Assembly (NCBI RefSeq): GCF_007679035.1
Contig: NZ_VEFR01000001.1
Span: forward strand, 434,001-498,000
From: Agrococcus jejuensis
GTDB taxonomy: Bacteria > Actinomycetota > Actinomycetes > Actinomycetales > Microbacteriaceae
Direction: 5' to 3'
DNA: 64,000 nt
Shown here: piece after piece, positions 1 to 11,483 of the stretch
Layout of the letters: each line of letters starts with the position of its first letter
How positions within the stretch are numbered: position 1 is the stretch's first letter
Notes under the pieces: model-generated
The model's input: the letters and a program-made list of their open reading frames with translations, nothing else
The model's database searches: none
What the model was told of the DNA's origin: nothing
Made by a program: the position numbers and the translations under genes

Positions 1-19
1 AGCTCGCCGGAGCGCTCAT
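1..19 (-). CDS. Start of the next gene of the pentose phosphate operon (partial, probably zwf)
   Basis: Only the first six codons are visible on the minus strand (M-S-A-P-A-S). The ATG overlaps the pgi stop as ATGA, so translation is probably coupled to pgi. In actinobacteria the order tkt-tal-pgi is commonly followed by glucose-6-phosphate dehydrogenase (zwf), opcA and pgl. The assignment rests on this context alone, because six residues cannot identify a protein. Confidence 0.45.
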
Positions 20-1605
20 GCGGCGGCTGCGGCGGCCAGGCGGCGGTACCCGTCGTCGAGGTCGGTCAGCGTGAGCGTGAGCACGGGCCGGTCGTGGCCC
101 GCCAGCACGGCGGCGTCGCCGCCGGCCTGCGCCTGCAGCAGCTGGCCGAACGTGAACGGACGCTCGGGGATCTCGAGGTCCTCTGCGGGGGTGCCGAGGA
201 TCTGCAGGAACACGCCGACGGGCTTGCCGCCCTTGTGGTACTGGCCCGTGGAGTGCAGGAATCGGGGGCCCCAGCCGAACGTGACGGGACGCTGCGTGCG
301 CGCCGCGAGGAGGTCGCGGAGCGTCGCGAAGCGCTCCTCGCCGAGCCGGTCGAGGTACGTGTGCACCGCGAGGTAGCCGTCGGCGGGGATGGCGGCGAGC
401 AGCGCGTCGAGCGACGACTCGAGCGTGTCGCCCGAGACGGAGCCGCGCAGCTCGATCGAGCCGTCGACGACCGTCGCGGGGGCCGGGGGAGCGAGGTCCT
501 CGAGCAGGCCGCGCGCGGCGTCCTTCGCCGACTCCACGTCGGGCTGGTCGAACGGGTCGATGCCCAGCAGGCGTCCGGCGACGGCCGTCGCGAACTCCCA
601 CACGAGCAGCTGGGCCCCGAGGGTGCCTGCGACCTCGACCTCGCCGGCCGCGACGTCGCGTGCCTCGGCGCGCGAGCCGACGACCCGGATGACCTGCAGG
701 TCCGCGAGGTCCTCGTCGAGCTCGGCCGCGTCGACGTCGAGCACGACGGGCAGCACGCCCGTGCCCTGCTTGCCCGTCGACTCGGCGATGAGCTGCTCGG
801 CCCAGTCGGCGAAGCCGACGATGTGCGTGCCGTCGGCGACGATCCCGACGTAGTCCTTGCGCGGCTTCGTGCCGGCGAGCACCGCACCCAGCTGGAGGCC
901 CGGGTTCGACTCGTCGTCCTCGGAGACGAGCGGCAGCGCCGCCTCGGCCTCGTCGAGCAGCTCGGCGACGTCGACGCCGGCGAGCGCGGAGGGGACGATG
1001 CCGAACGCCGTGAGCGCCGAGTAGCGGCCGCCGACGTTCGGGTCGGCGTTGAAGACGCGGTAGCCGTCGGCGCGCGCGGCGCCGTCGAGCGGGCTGCCCG
1101 GGTCGGTCACGACGATGATGCGCTCGGTCGGGTCGATGCCCGCGTCGCGGTACCACTGCTCGAAGACGCGCTTCGCCGAGTCGGTCTCGAGCGTCGAGCC
1201 CGACTTCGAGGAGACGACGATCGCGGTGCGCTCGAGCTCGTCGCGCAGGGCCGTGAGCACCTGGCCGGGCTCGGTGGAGTCGAGCACCGTCAGGTGCACG
1301 CCGAACGTGCGGGTGATGACCTCGGGGGCCAGCGACGAGCCGCCCATGCCCGCGAGCGCGAAGCGGTCGACGCCCTTCGCGGCCAGGTCGGCCTTGAGCT
1401 CGAGCACGTCGTCGACGATGCCGCGCGTGTTCGACGCCGCGTCGATCCAGCCGAGGCGCTTGGCGGCCTCGGCCTCCGCGGCCTCGCCCCAGAGGGTCGA
1501 GTCCTTGGCGGCGATGCGGCCCGCGACGCCGTCGGCCACGAGCTGCGGCACGACGCGGTCGATGGCCTCCTGGGCGGCGCCGGTGGCGTGGAGCACGAAG
1601 CTCAT
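16..1605 (-). CDS. pgi: Glucose-6-phosphate isomerase
   Basis: This cytoplasmic enzyme interconverts glucose-6-phosphate and fructose-6-phosphate, linking glycolysis to the pentose phosphate pathway. The 529-residue protein begins MSFVLHATG. It carries the sugar-phosphate isomerase stretch [11 protein letters not shown] (SIS fold) and the signature [13 protein letters not shown]. Its length is near the usual 540-560. The ATG overlaps the tal stop as ATGA, so it is the third gene of a tkt-tal-pgi operon with probable translational coupling. A short downstream overlap leads into the next gene. Family and function are secure. Confidence 0.96.
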   Translation of the reverse strand: MSFVLHATGAAQEAIDRVVPQLVADGVAGRIAAKDSTLWGEAAEAEAAKRLGWIDAASNTRGIVDDVLELKADLAAKGVDRFALAGMGGSSLAPEVITRTFGVHLTVLDSTEPGQVLTALRDELERTAIVVSSKSGSTLETDSAKRVFEQWYRDAGIDPTERIIVVTDPGSPLDGAARADGYRVFNADPNVGGRYSALTAFGIVPSALAGVDVAELLDEAEAALPLVSEDDESNPGLQLGAVLAGTKPRKDYVGIVADGTHIVGFADWAEQLIAESTGKQGTGVLPVVLDVDAAELDEDLADLQVIRVVGSRAEARDVAAGEVEVAGTLGAQLLVWEFATAVAGRLLGIDPFDQPDVESAKDAARGLLEDLAPPAPATVVDGSIELRGSVSGDTLESSLDALLAAIPADGYLAVHTYLDRLGEERFATLRDLLAARTQRPVTFGWGPRFLHSTGQYHKGGKPVGVFLQILGTPAEDLEIPERPFTFGQLLQAQAGGDAAVLAGHDRPVLTLTLTDLDDGYRRLAAAAAA

Positions 1606-2717
1606 GCCGCACCTCCTGCCTGCGCGAGCTGTCCGCGGACGGTCTCGACGAGCTCGTCCCACGAGGCGATGAACTTGTCGACGCCCTCGCGCTCGAGCAG
1701 CTCGGTGACCTCGACGTACGAGATGCCCTGCGCCTCGACCGCGTCGAGCACGCCCTGGGCGGACTCGACGTTCGCCGTGATCTCGTCGCCCGTGACGACG
1801 CCGTGGTCGGCGAGCGCCTCGAGCGTCTTCTCGGGCATGGTGTTGACCGTCTCGGGCGCTGCGAGCTCCGTGACGTACAGCGTGTCGGGCAGCGACGGGT
1901 CCTTGACGCCCGTCGAGGCCCACAGCGCGCGCTGCGCGTTGGCGCCGGCGGCGAGCAGCGTCTGCGCGCGCTCCGACGAGAACGCCTCCTGCCACACGCC
2001 GTAGGCGAGGCGCGCGTTCGCGATGCCGGCCTTCGACTTGAGGGCCGTGGCCTCGTCGGTGCCGATCGCGTCGAGGCGCTTGTCGATCTCGGTGTCGACG
2101 CGGGACACGAAGAACGAGGCGACGGAGTGGATCGTCGAGAGGTCGTGGCCGGCCTCCTGCGCGCGCTCGAGGCCCGTGAGGTAGGCGTTGATGACGTCGC
2201 GGTAGCGGTCGAGCGAGAAGATCAGCGTGACGTTGACGCTGATGCCGGCGCCGATCGTCGCGGCGATGGCCTCGAGGCCGTCCTTCGTCGCGGGGATCTT
2301 GATGAGCACGTTCTCGCGGTCGACGCGCTCGTGGAGCGCCTTCGCCTCGTCGATCGTGCCCTGCGTGTCGAACGCGAGGCCGGGGGAGACCTCGATCGAC
2401 ACGCGGCCGTCGATGCCGCTCGTGGCGGCGTAGATCGGCTGGAAGATGTCGCATGCGGCGGCGACGTCCTCGGTCGTGAGGGTGCGGATGACCTCGTGGA
2501 CGTCCGCACCGTCGGCCTTGAGCTCGACGAGGCGAGCCTCGTAGCGCTCGCCGTTCGCGAGGGCGGCGGCGAAGATCGACGGGTTCGTCGTGACGCCGAC
2601 GACGTCGCGCGTCTCGATGAGCTCCTGCAGGTTGCCGGTCTCGATGCGCTCGCGCGACAGGTCGTCGAGCCAGATGCTGACGCCGACGTCGCTGAGGGCC
2701 TTCGTGGATTCGGTCAT
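1602..2717 (-). CDS. tal: Transaldolase
   Basis: Transaldolase moves a dihydroxyacetone unit from sedoheptulose-7-phosphate to glyceraldehyde-3-phosphate in the non-oxidative pentose phosphate pathway. The protein has the N-terminal signature [14 protein letters not shown], the TNPSIF motif and the Schiff-base lysine in [12 protein letters not shown]. At about 371 residues it fits the long actinobacterial class. Two ATGs are possible. The one at 2723 overlaps the tkt stop (ATGA) but lies one base from AGGAGG (2725-2730). The ATG at 2717 sits seven bases from it, the usual spacing, so I chose 2717; the other choice adds two residues. The stop overlaps pgi. Confidence 0.95.
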   Translation of the reverse strand: MTESTKALSDVGVSIWLDDLSRERIETGNLQELIETRDVVGVTTNPSIFAAALANGERYEARLVELKADGADVHEVIRTLTTEDVAAACDIFQPIYAATSGIDGRVSIEVSPGLAFDTQGTIDEAKALHERVDRENVLIKIPATKDGLEAIAATIGAGISVNVTLIFSLDRYRDVINAYLTGLERAQEAGHDLSTIHSVASFFVSRVDTEIDKRLDAIGTDEATALKSKAGIANARLAYGVWQEAFSSERAQTLLAAGANAQRALWASTGVKDPSLPDTLYVTELAAPETVNTMPEKTLEALADHGVVTGDEITANVESAQGVLDAVEAQGISYVEVTELLEREGVDKFIASWDELVETVRGQLAQAGGAA

Positions 2718-2719
2718 GG

Positions 2720-4840
2720 TCATGCCTCCTTCGTCGCGGCGATCGACTCGCGCGCAGCGGCCACGACGGCCTCGTGCGTGAGTCCGAACTCGCGGAACAG
2801 GGTCTGGTAGTCGGCGCTCGCGCCGAAGTGGTCGATGCCCACCGAGCGACCGGCGTCGCCGACGATGCCCGCCCAGGTGAGCACGGAGCCGGCCTCGACC
2901 GACACGCGCGCCTTGACGGCCTTCGGCAGCACCGACTCGCGGTACTCGGCCGACTGCTCGGCGAACCACTCGAGGCTCGGTGCGGCGACGACGCGCACGC
3001 CGATGCCCTCGGCCTCGAGCACCTCGCGGGCTGCGACCGCGATCTGCACCTCGGAGCCCGTGCCGATGAGGATGAGCTCGGGCGTCTCGGTCGACGCGTC
3101 GACGAGCGTGTACGCGCCCTTCGCCACGTTCGACGCCGCCGCGAACGTGTCGGCGGTCGCCGCACCCTCGCCGCGCTCGAACGTGGGGATCGGCTGGCGC
3201 GTGAGCGCGATGCCGACGGGCTTGTGCTTGCGCTCGAGGATCGTCTTCCACGCCCACGCCGTCTCGTTGGCGTCCGAGGGACGCACGACGTCGAAGCCGG
3301 GGATCGCGCGCAGCGTCGCGAGCTGCTCGATCGGCTGGTGCGTGGGGCCGTCCTCGCCGAGGGCGACGGAGTCGTGCGTCCACACGTGGATGGGGTGCAC
3401 GCCCATGAGGGCCGCGAGGCGCAGCGCGGGACGCTGGTAGTCGCTGAAGATCAGGAAGGTGCCGCCGAACGGACGCGTCGGGCCGTGCAGCACGATGCCG
3501 TTGAGGATCGCGGCCATCGCGTGCTCGCGGATGCCGAAGTGCAGCGTGCGACCGGCGAACGACGCCGTCGGGAACTCCTTGGTGCCGGAGCCCGCGGGCA
3601 GGAACGAGCCGCCGCCCTCGATGGTCGTGTTGTTCGACTCGGCGAGGTCTGCGGAGCCGCCCCACAGCTCGGGGATCACGCCGGCGAGGGCGTTGATGAC
3701 CTTGCCGCTCGCCGCGCGCGTCGCGAGGTCCTTGCCGGCCTCGAACACGGGCAGCGCCTCCTCGATGCCGTCGGGCAGCGCGCCGGACTCGAGGCGCTCG
3801 AGCAGCGCCTTGCCCTCCGGGTTCGCAGCGGCCCACGCGTCGAAGCGCGGCTGCCATGCGGCGCGTGCCGTCGTCGCGCGCTCGGCGGCGTTCGTGCGGG
3901 TGTGGTCGAGCACGCCCTCGGGCAGCGCGAAGTGCTCCTCGGGGTCGAAGCCCACGAGCTCCTTCGTCGCCGCGAGCTCCTCGGCGCCGAGCTTCGATCC
4001 GTGGATCTTGCCCGTGTTGCGCTTCGTGGGGGCCGGCCAGCCGATGATCGTGCGCAGCACGATGAGCGTCGGCTTCGTCGTCTCGGCCTTGCCGGCCTCG
4101 ATGGCGGCGTGGAGGGCCGGGAGGTCCTCGTGGTAGTCGGCGTCGTCGGCCGGGTCGCCAGAGCGCCAGTCGACCTCGAGCACCTGCCAGCCGTAGGCCT
4201 CGTAGCGGGCCTTGACGTCCTCGGTGAACGCGACGTCGGTGTCGTCCTCGATCGAGATCTGGTTGGAGTCGTAGATCGCGATGAGGCGACCGAGCTCCTG
4301 ACGGCCCGCGAGCGAGCCGGCCTCGCTCGTGACGCCCTCCTGCAGGTCGCCGTCGCCGGCGATCACGTAGGTGTAGTGATCGAAGGGGCTCTCGCCGTCG
4401 GCCGTGTCGGGGTCGAGCAGCGCGCGCTCGAAGCGCTGCGCGTACGCGAAGCCGACCGCGGACGCGAGGCCCTGGCCCAGCGGTCCGGTCGTGATCTCGA
4501 CGCCGTCGGTGTGGCCGAACTCGGGGTGGCCGGGGGTCTTCGAGCCCCACGTGCGCAGCGCCTGCAGGTCGGTCAGCTCGAGGCCGTCGCCTGCGAGGAA
4601 CAGCTGCACGTACTGCGTGATCGACGAGTGGCCGGCCGAGAGGACGAAGCGATCGCGACCGAGCCAGGCGTGGTCGGCGGGATCGCGCTCCATGACCTTC
4701 TGGAACAGCAGGTACGCAGCCGGTGCGAGGCTCATCGCCGTGCCGGGGTGGCCGTGACCGGCCTTCTCCACGGCGTCCGCGGCGAGGATGCGGGCCGTGT
4801 CCACGGCCTTCGCGTCGGTCTCAGTCCATTCGAGCGTCAA
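2720..4840 (-). CDS. tkt: Transketolase
   Basis: This thiamine-diphosphate enzyme transfers two-carbon units between sugar phosphates in the pentose phosphate pathway. Visible motifs are [14 protein letters not shown] near the N-terminus, GDGDLQEGV for diphosphate and metal binding, and FGIREHAM in the pyrimidine domain. About 706 residues is normal. Family members in this group start close to a short LxW element before DxxAVDTAR. A TTG at 4840 gives [11 protein letters not shown] and has GGAAGG seven bases upstream. The ATG at 4855 adds five residues and has a poorer ribosome site. I chose TTG, with some doubt. It is the first gene of the tkt-tal-pgi operon, divergent from ctaB. Confidence 0.93.
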   Translation of the reverse strand: MTLEWTETDAKAVDTARILAADAVEKAGHGHPGTAMSLAPAAYLLFQKVMERDPADHAWLGRDRFVLSAGHSSITQYVQLFLAGDGLELTDLQALRTWGSKTPGHPEFGHTDGVEITTGPLGQGLASAVGFAYAQRFERALLDPDTADGESPFDHYTYVIAGDGDLQEGVTSEAGSLAGRQELGRLIAIYDSNQISIEDDTDVAFTEDVKARYEAYGWQVLEVDWRSGDPADDADYHEDLPALHAAIEAGKAETTKPTLIVLRTIIGWPAPTKRNTGKIHGSKLGAEELAATKELVGFDPEEHFALPEGVLDHTRTNAAERATTARAAWQPRFDAWAAANPEGKALLERLESGALPDGIEEALPVFEAGKDLATRAASGKVINALAGVIPELWGGSADLAESNNTTIEGGGSFLPAGSGTKEFPTASFAGRTLHFGIREHAMAAILNGIVLHGPTRPFGGTFLIFSDYQRPALRLAALMGVHPIHVWTHDSVALGEDGPTHQPIEQLATLRAIPGFDVVRPSDANETAWAWKTILERKHKPVGIALTRQPIPTFERGEGAATADTFAAASNVAKGAYTLVDASTETPELILIGTGSEVQIAVAAREVLEAEGIGVRVVAAPSLEWFAEQSAEYRESVLPKAVKARVSVEAGSVLTWAGIVGDAGRSVGIDHFGASADYQTLFREFGLTHEAVVAAARESIAATKEA

Positions 4841-4975
4841 TGCGGGCCCTTCCATGCGGGAGCGGCCCCACTCACGTGGCAGGGCCGATGCTTCTGGTGG
4901 TGCGACGTGTTCGAGCATAGTGACCGCGGCATGCTCACGAGCGGGCCTTGCGGCCCGGTAGACTCGGACCGTCAC

Positions 4976-5914
<939 letters not shown>

Positions 5915-5952
5915 GGCTCGCCGCCGCCGACGCGGCTGCTTGACTGGGTCGC

Positions 5953-6771
5953 ATGAGCGACTCCGACGTCTGGCTGGTGACGGGTGCCTCGCGCGGCCTC
6001 GGACGCGCGATCGTGCTCGCGGCGCTCGACGCGGGCCATCGCGTCGTCGCGACCGTCCGCGGCGCCCACGACCTCCCCGCGCACCCGCGGCTGCTCGTCA
6101 CGACCCTCGACGTGCGCGATCGCGACCGTGCGGTCGCCGTCGTCGCCGAGGCGACCGCTGCCTTCGGCGGCGTCGACGTGCTCGTGTCGAACGCCGGGTA
6201 CGGACTCATCGGTGCCGCCGAGGAGGTCTCGGAGGACGAGGCCCGTGCGATCGTGGACACGAACCTGCTCGGGGCGTTGTGGATCACGCAGGCGGTGCTG
6301 CCGGCCATGCGGGAGCGCGGCGCGGGCCACGTCGTGCACGTCTCGACCGTCGGCGCCGTCGGCACGATGCCGACCCTCGGGCTCTACAACGCGTCGAAGT
6401 GGGGCCTCGAGGGCTTCGCCGAGGCGCTCGCCGCGGAGGTCGCGGACCTCGGCGTGCGCGTCACGATCGCGGAGCTCGGCGCGCTCGACACCGAGTGGGG
6501 CACCGGCAGCATGCGCTTCGCGACGCCGCTGCGCGCGTACGACGCCCTTCGGGAGCGCCTGTTCGGCACGTCGGACGTGCCGTGGCCAGCGGAGGGCACC
6601 GGTGGTGGCACGTCGCCCGCCGACGCAGCGGCCGTGCTGCTCGCGCACGTCGCCACGCCCGACCACCGGCTGCGCGTGCTCGTGGGCGACGACGCGCCCG
6701 CCCAGGCGCACGCCGCGATGCGGATCCGCCTCGCCGACTACGCGCGAGACGCGCGCTGGCCGGCCGACTGA
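5953..6771 (+). CDS. SDR-family oxidoreductase
   Basis: This 272-residue protein is a classical short-chain dehydrogenase/reductase with a Rossmann fold. The nucleotide-binding motif TGASRGLG is at residues 10-17, NAGYG follows strand 4, and the catalytic YNASK lies near residue 140 with an upstream serine (HVSTVG). The substrate cannot be read from the sequence. Homologues of this shape are often annotated as uncharacterised NAD(P)-dependent reductases. It stands alone between ctaB and a convergent ppx gene whose stop lies one base away, so it probably has its own promoter. Confidence 0.9.
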   Translation: MSDSDVWLVTGASRGLGRAIVLAALDAGHRVVATVRGAHDLPAHPRLLVTTLDVRDRDRAVAVVAEATAAFGGVDVLVSNAGYGLIGAAEEVSEDEARAIVDTNLLGALWITQAVLPAMRERGAGHVVHVSTVGAVGTMPTLGLYNASKWGLEGFAEALAAEVADLGVRVTIAELGALDTEWGTGSMRFATPLRAYDALRERLFGTSDVPWPAEGTGGGTSPADAAAVLLAHVATPDHRLRVLVGDDAPAQAHAAMRIRLADYARDARWPAD

Positions 6772-6772
6772 C

Positions 6773-7699
6773 TCACAGCCGTTCGAGGTGCCGCAGCAGG
6801 CGGCCCTCGCGCAGCGCCCACGGCGACACGTCGAGCTCGCGCACGCCGAACGCGCGCATGGCCTCCGACAGCACGATGCCGCCCGCGACGATCTGGAACG
6901 TGCGGTCGGGCGTGATGCCCGGCAGCGCGTGCCGCGAGTCGGCATCCATGCGCGCGATGCGCGGCACCCAGTCGTCGAGGTCCTTGCGGCGCAGCACGAC
7001 GCGATCCTCGCCGCCGAGGCCGGGCACGACGCTGCCGGCGAGGCGGGCGAGCGAGCGGATGGTCTTCGACGACCCGACGACGTGGTCGGGACGGCCCGCG
7101 CCGCGCACCGTGCCGACGACGTCGTCGAGCACGGCCTTGGCGTAGGTGCGCAGCGCGCGCTGCTGCGCCGCGGTCGGCGGGTCGTCGGTGAGGAACGAGA
7201 CGGTCGAGCGGCCGGCGCCCAGCGGCACGGAGAGCGCGACCTGCGGCTCCTCGTCGGCGCCGACGGCGATCTCGAGCGAGCCGCCGCCGATGTCGAGCAG
7301 CAGGATGCGGCCGGCGGCCCATCCGAACCAGCGGCGCACGGCGAGGAACGTGAGTCGCGCCTCGTCCTCGCCCGAGAGGATGTCGAGCTCGACGCCCGTC
7401 TCGGCCTCGATGCGCGCGATGACGGCCTCGCCGTTCTCGGCCTCGCGCACCGCCGACGTCGCGACGACGAGCAGCTGCTCGAGCCCGACGGACTCCGCCA
7501 CCTCGACGCACTCGCGGATCGCGCCGATGAGCGCCTCCTGGCCCTCGTCGCTGATCGCGCCGTCGACGAGGTAGCGCATGAGGCGCATCGTCACCTTGTG
7601 CGACTGGTGGGGGATCGGGCGGCCACCTGGGCCTGCGTCGACGACGAGCAGGTGCACGGTGTTGGAGCCGACGTCGAGGACGCCCAGTCGCATGCTCAT
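6773..7699 (-). CDS. Ppx/GppA family phosphatase (exopolyphosphatase / pppGpp phosphatase)
   Basis: Members of this family hydrolyse polyphosphate from the end or convert pppGpp to ppGpp. The 308-residue protein has the ASKHA-fold phosphate-1 loop LDVGSNTVHLLVVD at the N-terminus and the second nucleotide loop LLLDIGGGSLEIAVG near residue 135. It matches the short actinobacterial Ppx1/2 type that lacks the C-terminal HD domain. The start MSMRLG has AGGA about nine bases upstream; a second ATG lies two codons in. It is convergent with the SDR gene. Whether polyphosphate or pppGpp is the true substrate cannot be decided here. Confidence 0.9.
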   Translation of the reverse strand: MSMRLGVLDVGSNTVHLLVVDAGPGGRPIPHQSHKVTMRLMRYLVDGAISDEGQEALIGAIRECVEVAESVGLEQLLVVATSAVREAENGEAVIARIEAETGVELDILSGEDEARLTFLAVRRWFGWAAGRILLLDIGGGSLEIAVGADEEPQVALSVPLGAGRSTVSFLTDDPPTAAQQRALRTYAKAVLDDVVGTVRGAGRPDHVVGSSKTIRSLARLAGSVVPGLGGEDRVVLRRKDLDDWVPRIARMDADSRHALPGITPDRTFQIVAGGIVLSEAMRAFGVRELDVSPWALREGRLLRHLERL

Positions 7700-7737
7700 G
7701 CGGTCGATCCTGCCCGATGCGGGCCTCGCACGTGCGC

Positions 7738-8634
7738 TCAGACGGCGACGGACTCGCGCACGTCGTCGACCTCGACGCCCGCGGCCGCGGGCACGCGCAG
7801 CGAGAGCGCCGCGAGGACGGTCGTGGCCACGATCATGACCGACAGCACCATGTGCGAGCCGACGAGCGCGATCGGCAGGCCGAGGTTCGACTGCACGATG
7901 CCGATGGTCGCCTGCGTGACGAGCAGGGCGAGCAGCGTGCCCGCCCAGATGCCGAACGGCCGCAGGCGCCAGCCGACGAGCACGAGCCCGATGGCGAGGG
8001 CGAGCAGCGCGTAGGCCGGGAACGCGTGCACGTGCTGCATGAGCGCCGGGTCGAGGCCGTTGCGCGCCGCACCGCCGTCGCCCGCGTGGGGTCCGGAGCC
8101 CGTCGTGAGGATGCCGACGTAGACGACGACGGGCACCATGACGGCCGTCGCGAGCATGAGGGCGCGCTGCGCGAGCGTGCCGCCCCAGCGCGCGCGTCGG
8201 CCGCGGAACACGCGCCACGCCATCCAGGCGGACACGCCCACGAGCACCGCGGAGAGGGAGAAGTGGATGCCGACCGTGTCGGGGCGCAGGTGCAGGAAGA
8301 CGACGACGGCGCCGATGAGCGCCTGCGCGATCGTGCCGACGACGACGGCGATCGCGAGCGGGAGCACGCCGGGATGGCGCCGACGGTGCACGATCGCGAG
8401 CACGAGCATGATCGCGGCGACGAGCAGCACGACGCCACCCATGACGCGGTTCGAGAACTCGATGACGCCGTGGATGCCCTGCTCGGGCACGGGCACGAAC
8501 GACTCGGGCGTGCAGTAGGGCCACGTCGTGCAGCCGAGCCCCGAGCCGGTGAGGCGCACCGCGCCACCGGTGCCGACGATGAGGATCTGCGTCACGAGGG
8601 TGGCGACGCTGGCGATGCGGATGCCGCGGGTCAC
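7738..8634 (-). CDS. ctaA: Haem A synthase (COX15/CtaA family)
   Basis: Haem A synthase oxidises the C8 methyl of haem O to a formyl group, giving haem A for aa3-type cytochrome c oxidase. The 298-residue membrane protein has eight predicted helices. It has the conserved GGAVRLTGSGLGCTTWP near the N-terminus and histidines in HGVIEFSNR, GIHFSLSA, HVHAF and GSHMVLS that fit the haem-binding set. A cysteine pair (C-TTWPY-C) lies in the first extracytoplasmic loop. The chosen start is GTG at 8634, giving MTRGIRIASV; no in-frame ATG is near. It is divergent from the suf operon. Confidence 0.93.
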   Translation of the reverse strand: MTRGIRIASVATLVTQILIVGTGGAVRLTGSGLGCTTWPYCTPESFVPVPEQGIHGVIEFSNRVMGGVVLLVAAIMLVLAIVHRRRHPGVLPLAIAVVVGTIAQALIGAVVVFLHLRPDTVGIHFSLSAVLVGVSAWMAWRVFRGRRARWGGTLAQRALMLATAVMVPVVVYVGILTTGSGPHAGDGGAARNGLDPALMQHVHAFPAYALLALAIGLVLVGWRLRPFGIWAGTLLALLVTQATIGIVQSNLGLPIALVGSHMVLSVMIVATTVLAALSLRVPAAAGVEVDDVRESVAV

Positions 8635-8700
8635 GGTGCTCTCTCTCAGCGCAATGGGTTCCCGTGCGCATGGGCGGGTCACGATAGGCTGGAGGCACGG

Positions 8701-8808
8701 ATGACGCCCAGAAGGGCTGCGCCCACAGCCCTCCCAGTCTGCCACCGTTCGCCGGTGCGCGCGGAATGGCGAGGTGGGCCCATCCGCTTGCAGACTTCGA
8801 AGAGGTGA
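8701..8808 (+). CDS. Possible 35-residue leader ORF upstream of sufB
   Basis: A short reading frame (MTPRRAAPTALPVCHRS and on) starts at an ATG with a perfect GGAGG five bases upstream and ends ten bases before the sufB ATG. It is arginine-rich with one cysteine. I know of no family. A TAGGCT hexamer at 8683-8688 could be a -10 box but would place transcription start almost on the Shine-Dalgarno site, so the two signals do not fit together well. It may be translated as a leader, or be chance. Confidence 0.25.
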   Translation: MTPRRAAPTALPVCHRSPVRAEWRGGPIRLQTSKR

Positions 8809-8817
8809 GGGGGAGCG

Positions 8818-10236
8818 ATGGCTGATGTGCTGATCGACCGACCGGAGCTGGAGGGGCTCGGCCAGTACGAGTTCGGCTGGCACGACTCGGATGCGGCGGG
8901 TGCGATCGCCAAGCGCGGCATCAACCCGCAGGTCGTCGAGGAGATCTCCGACCTGAAGAGCGAGCCGACGTGGATGCGCGAGCGCAGGCTCAAGGCGCTG
9001 CAGCTCTTCGAGCGCAAGCCCATGCCCACGTGGGGCGCCGACCTGTCGGGCATCGACTTCGACAACATCAAGTACTTCGTGCGCTCGAGCGAGAAGCAGG
9101 CGCAGACGTGGGAGGACCTCCCCGAGGACATCCGCAACACGTACGACCGCCTCGGCATCCCCGAGGCCGAGCGCGCCCGCCTCGTCGCCGGCGTCGCCGC
9201 GCAGTACGAGTCCGAGGTCGTCTACCACTCCATCCAGAAGGAGCTCGAGGACCAGGGCGTCATCTTCATGGACACCGACACGGCGCTCAAGGAGCACCCG
9301 GAGTTCTTCGAGGAGTACTTCGGCTCGGTCATCCCGTCGGGCGACAACAAGTTCGCGGCGCTGAACACGGCCGTGTGGTCGGGCGGCTCGTTCGTGTACG
9401 TGCCGAAGGGCGTGCACGTCGAGATCCCGCTGCAGGCCTACTTCCGCATCAACACCGAGAACATGGGCCAGTTCGAGCGCACGCTCATCATCGCCGACGA
9501 GGGCTCGTACGTGCACTACATCGAGGGCTGCACGGCGCCGATCTACTCGTCGGACTCGCTGCACTCGGCCGTCGTCGAGATCATCGTGAAGAAGGACGCG
9601 CGCGTCCGCTACACGACGATCCAGAACTGGTCGAACAACGTCTACAACCTCGTCACCAAGCGCGCGATCGCGCACGAGGGCGCGACGATGGAGTGGATCG
9701 ACGGCAACATCGGCTCCAAGGTCACGATGAAGTACCCGTCGATCTACCTCGCCGGCGAGCGCGCGAAGGGCGAGACGCTCTCGGTCGCGTTCGCGGGCCC
9801 CGGCCAGCACCAGGACGCCGGCGCGAAGATGATCCACATGGCGCCGCACACGACGTCGTCGATCGTCTCGAAGTCGATCGCTCGTGGTGGCGGTCGCGCG
9901 GGCTACCGCGGCGAGGTGCGGGTGGATGCCAACGCGCACCACTCGGCGAACACCGTCCGCTGCGACGCGCTGCTCGTCGACACGATCTCGCGCTCCGACA
10001 CGTACCCGGCGATCGACATCCGCGTCGACGACGTCGTGCTCGGCCACGAGGCCACCGTGTCGAAGGTCTCCGAGGAGCAGCTGTTCTACCTCATGAGCCG
10101 CGGCATGCCCGAGGACGAGGCCATGGCGATGATCGTCCGCGGCTTCATCGAGCCCATCGCTCGCGAGCTGCCCATGGAGTACGCGCTCGAGCTCAACAAG
10201 CTCATCGAGATGAGCATGGAAGGATCCGTCGGCTGA
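8818..10236 (+). CDS. sufB: Fe-S cluster scaffold subunit SufB
   Basis: SufB is the scaffold on which the SufBC(D) complex builds iron-sulfur clusters in the cytoplasm. The 472-residue protein has typical SufB features: [38 protein letters not shown], the beta-helix core and the conserved cysteine in VRCDALLVD (about residue 382). A strong purine-rich ribosome site (GAGGGGGAG) precedes the ATG. It is the first gene of a five-gene operon, and its stop overlaps sufD as TGATG. No SufR-type repressor gene lies upstream; the neighbour there is divergent ctaA. Confidence 0.97.
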   Translation: MADVLIDRPELEGLGQYEFGWHDSDAAGAIAKRGINPQVVEEISDLKSEPTWMRERRLKALQLFERKPMPTWGADLSGIDFDNIKYFVRSSEKQAQTWEDLPEDIRNTYDRLGIPEAERARLVAGVAAQYESEVVYHSIQKELEDQGVIFMDTDTALKEHPEFFEEYFGSVIPSGDNKFAALNTAVWSGGSFVYVPKGVHVEIPLQAYFRINTENMGQFERTLIIADEGSYVHYIEGCTAPIYSSDSLHSAVVEIIVKKDARVRYTTIQNWSNNVYNLVTKRAIAHEGATMEWIDGNIGSKVTMKYPSIYLAGERAKGETLSVAFAGPGQHQDAGAKMIHMAPHTTSSIVSKSIARGGGRAGYRGEVRVDANAHHSANTVRCDALLVDTISRSDTYPAIDIRVDDVVLGHEATVSKVSEEQLFYLMSRGMPEDEAMAMIVRGFIEPIARELPMEYALELNKLIEMSMEGSVG

Positions 10237-11483
10237 TGACCACGGCTGAGACCAGCACCGTAGACACCACCGAGCGCGCAGCAGGCGCAGCGTCGACCGG
10301 CCCCGCGCCGCGCGAGCGCAGCACCGTGCCCGTCCAGACGCGCAGCGAGCGACCCACGTCGTTCGAGCCCGCGGACTTCGGCACGCCCACGGGACGCGAG
10401 GTCAACTGGAAGCTCTCCGACGTGCGGCGCCTCGCGCCGCTCTTCGTGGACGAGGCGACCGAGGAGGGCGACGAGTCCGCCGTCTCCTACGACGTCGCGG
10501 GCCTCGAGTCGTACCTCGTCGAGTCGACGGGTCACGACGTGGCCCCGCGCGGCGAGATCTTCGAGCCCGAGGACGTCGTCGCCGCCATCGCGTGGAAGCG
10601 CTGCGCGAACGCGCTGCACGTGCGCATCCCCGAGGGCGAGACCGTCGCCGAGCCGCTCGTCGCCCGCATCGCGGGACAGGGCGAGGGCCGCCACGCGAAC
10701 GCGCACATCGTGCTCGAGGCCCTGCCGGGCAGCGACGCCACGATCGTGCTCGAGCACTCCGGCTCGGCCGCGTACGCGCAGAACGTCGAGATCCTCGTGC
10801 GCGACGGCGCCCGCCTCACCGTCGTGTCGGTGCAGGAGTGGGACGACACCGCCGTGCACGCCGCCGCCCATCAGGCGGTCGTCGGCACCGGCGCGTACCT
10901 CAAGCACGTCGTCGTCACGTTCGGCGGCGGCGTCGTGCGCGTCAACCCGTCGATGCGCCTCGCGGGCGAGGGCTCGGAGGGCGACATGCTCGGCCTCGCG
11001 TTCGCCGACGCCGGCCAGCACCTCGAGTCGCAGGTGTACATGCACCACGAGGGCGTCTCGACGAAGGGCGACGTGCTCTACAAGGGCGCGCTGCAGGGCG
11101 AGGGCGCACGCACGGTCTGGATCGGCGACGTGCTCATCGGCCAGGACGCCACGGGCACCGACTCGTACGAGAAGAACCAGAACCTCGTCCTCACGGACGG
11201 CACGCGCGCCGACTCGATCCCGAACCTCGAGATCGAGACCGGCGACATCGCCGGTGCCGGTCACGCCTCGGCGACCGGTCGCTTCGACGACGAGCAGCTG
11301 TTCTACCTGCAGGCTCGCGGCATCCCCGAGGAGCAGGCGCGACGCCTCGTCGTCGTCGGCTTCCTCATGGAGATCGTGCAGCGCATCGGCATCCCCGACC
11401 TCGAGGAGCGGCTCGCCGCCGACATCGAGGCCGAGATCGCACGCGGTGCCGGCCTCGCGCCCGCGTCGCGGGCGGGGGCATGA
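10236..11483 (+). CDS. sufD: Fe-S cluster assembly protein SufD
   Basis: SufD pairs with SufB and SufC in the cluster assembly complex and is linked to iron acquisition. The 415-residue protein starts with about 45 residues of low-complexity Ser/Thr/Ala/Glu sequence. Next comes WKLSDVRRLAPLF, a beta-helix core, and the C-terminal motif EEQLFYLQARGIPEEQARRL shared with SufB. The start overlaps the sufB stop by one base, and the stop overlaps the Rieske gene as ATGA. Assignment as SufD rather than SufB follows from its divergent core and its position after sufB. Confidence 0.95.
   Translation: MTTAETSTVDTTERAAGAASTGPAPRERSTVPVQTRSERPTSFEPADFGTPTGREVNWKLSDVRRLAPLFVDEATEEGDESAVSYDVAGLESYLVESTGHDVAPRGEIFEPEDVVAAIAWKRCANALHVRIPEGETVAEPLVARIAGQGEGRHANAHIVLEALPGSDATIVLEHSGSAAYAQNVEILVRDGARLTVVSVQEWDDTAVHAAAHQAVVGTGAYLKHVVVTFGGGVVRVNPSMRLAGEGSEGDMLGLAFADAGQHLESQVYMHHEGVSTKGDVLYKGALQGEGARTVWIGDVLIGQDATGTDSYEKNQNLVLTDGTRADSIPNLEIETGDIAGAGHASATGRFDDEQLFYLQARGIPEEQARRLVVVGFLMEIVQRIGIPDLEERLAADIEAEIARGAGLAPASRAGA

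Noticed and set aside
94-2004. Long plus-strand frames opposite pgi and tal
   Set aside because: Their translations are Arg/Ala/Glu/Val-rich shadows produced by GC-rich codon bias of the minus-strand genes; they show no family motif or ribosome site.
2774-4975. Plus-strand frame running opposite transketolase into ctaB
   Set aside because: It is open only because of GC bias; real ctaB similarity starts at about 4976.
4959-4975. Leaderless promoter for ctaB
   Set aside because: TAGACT is 11 bases from the ATG, not 6-7, so it was not counted in the leaderless set.
8679-9158. Minus-strand frame opposite the start of sufB
   Set aside because: It overlaps a certain gene on the other strand, has biased Ser/Arg content, and has no homology features.
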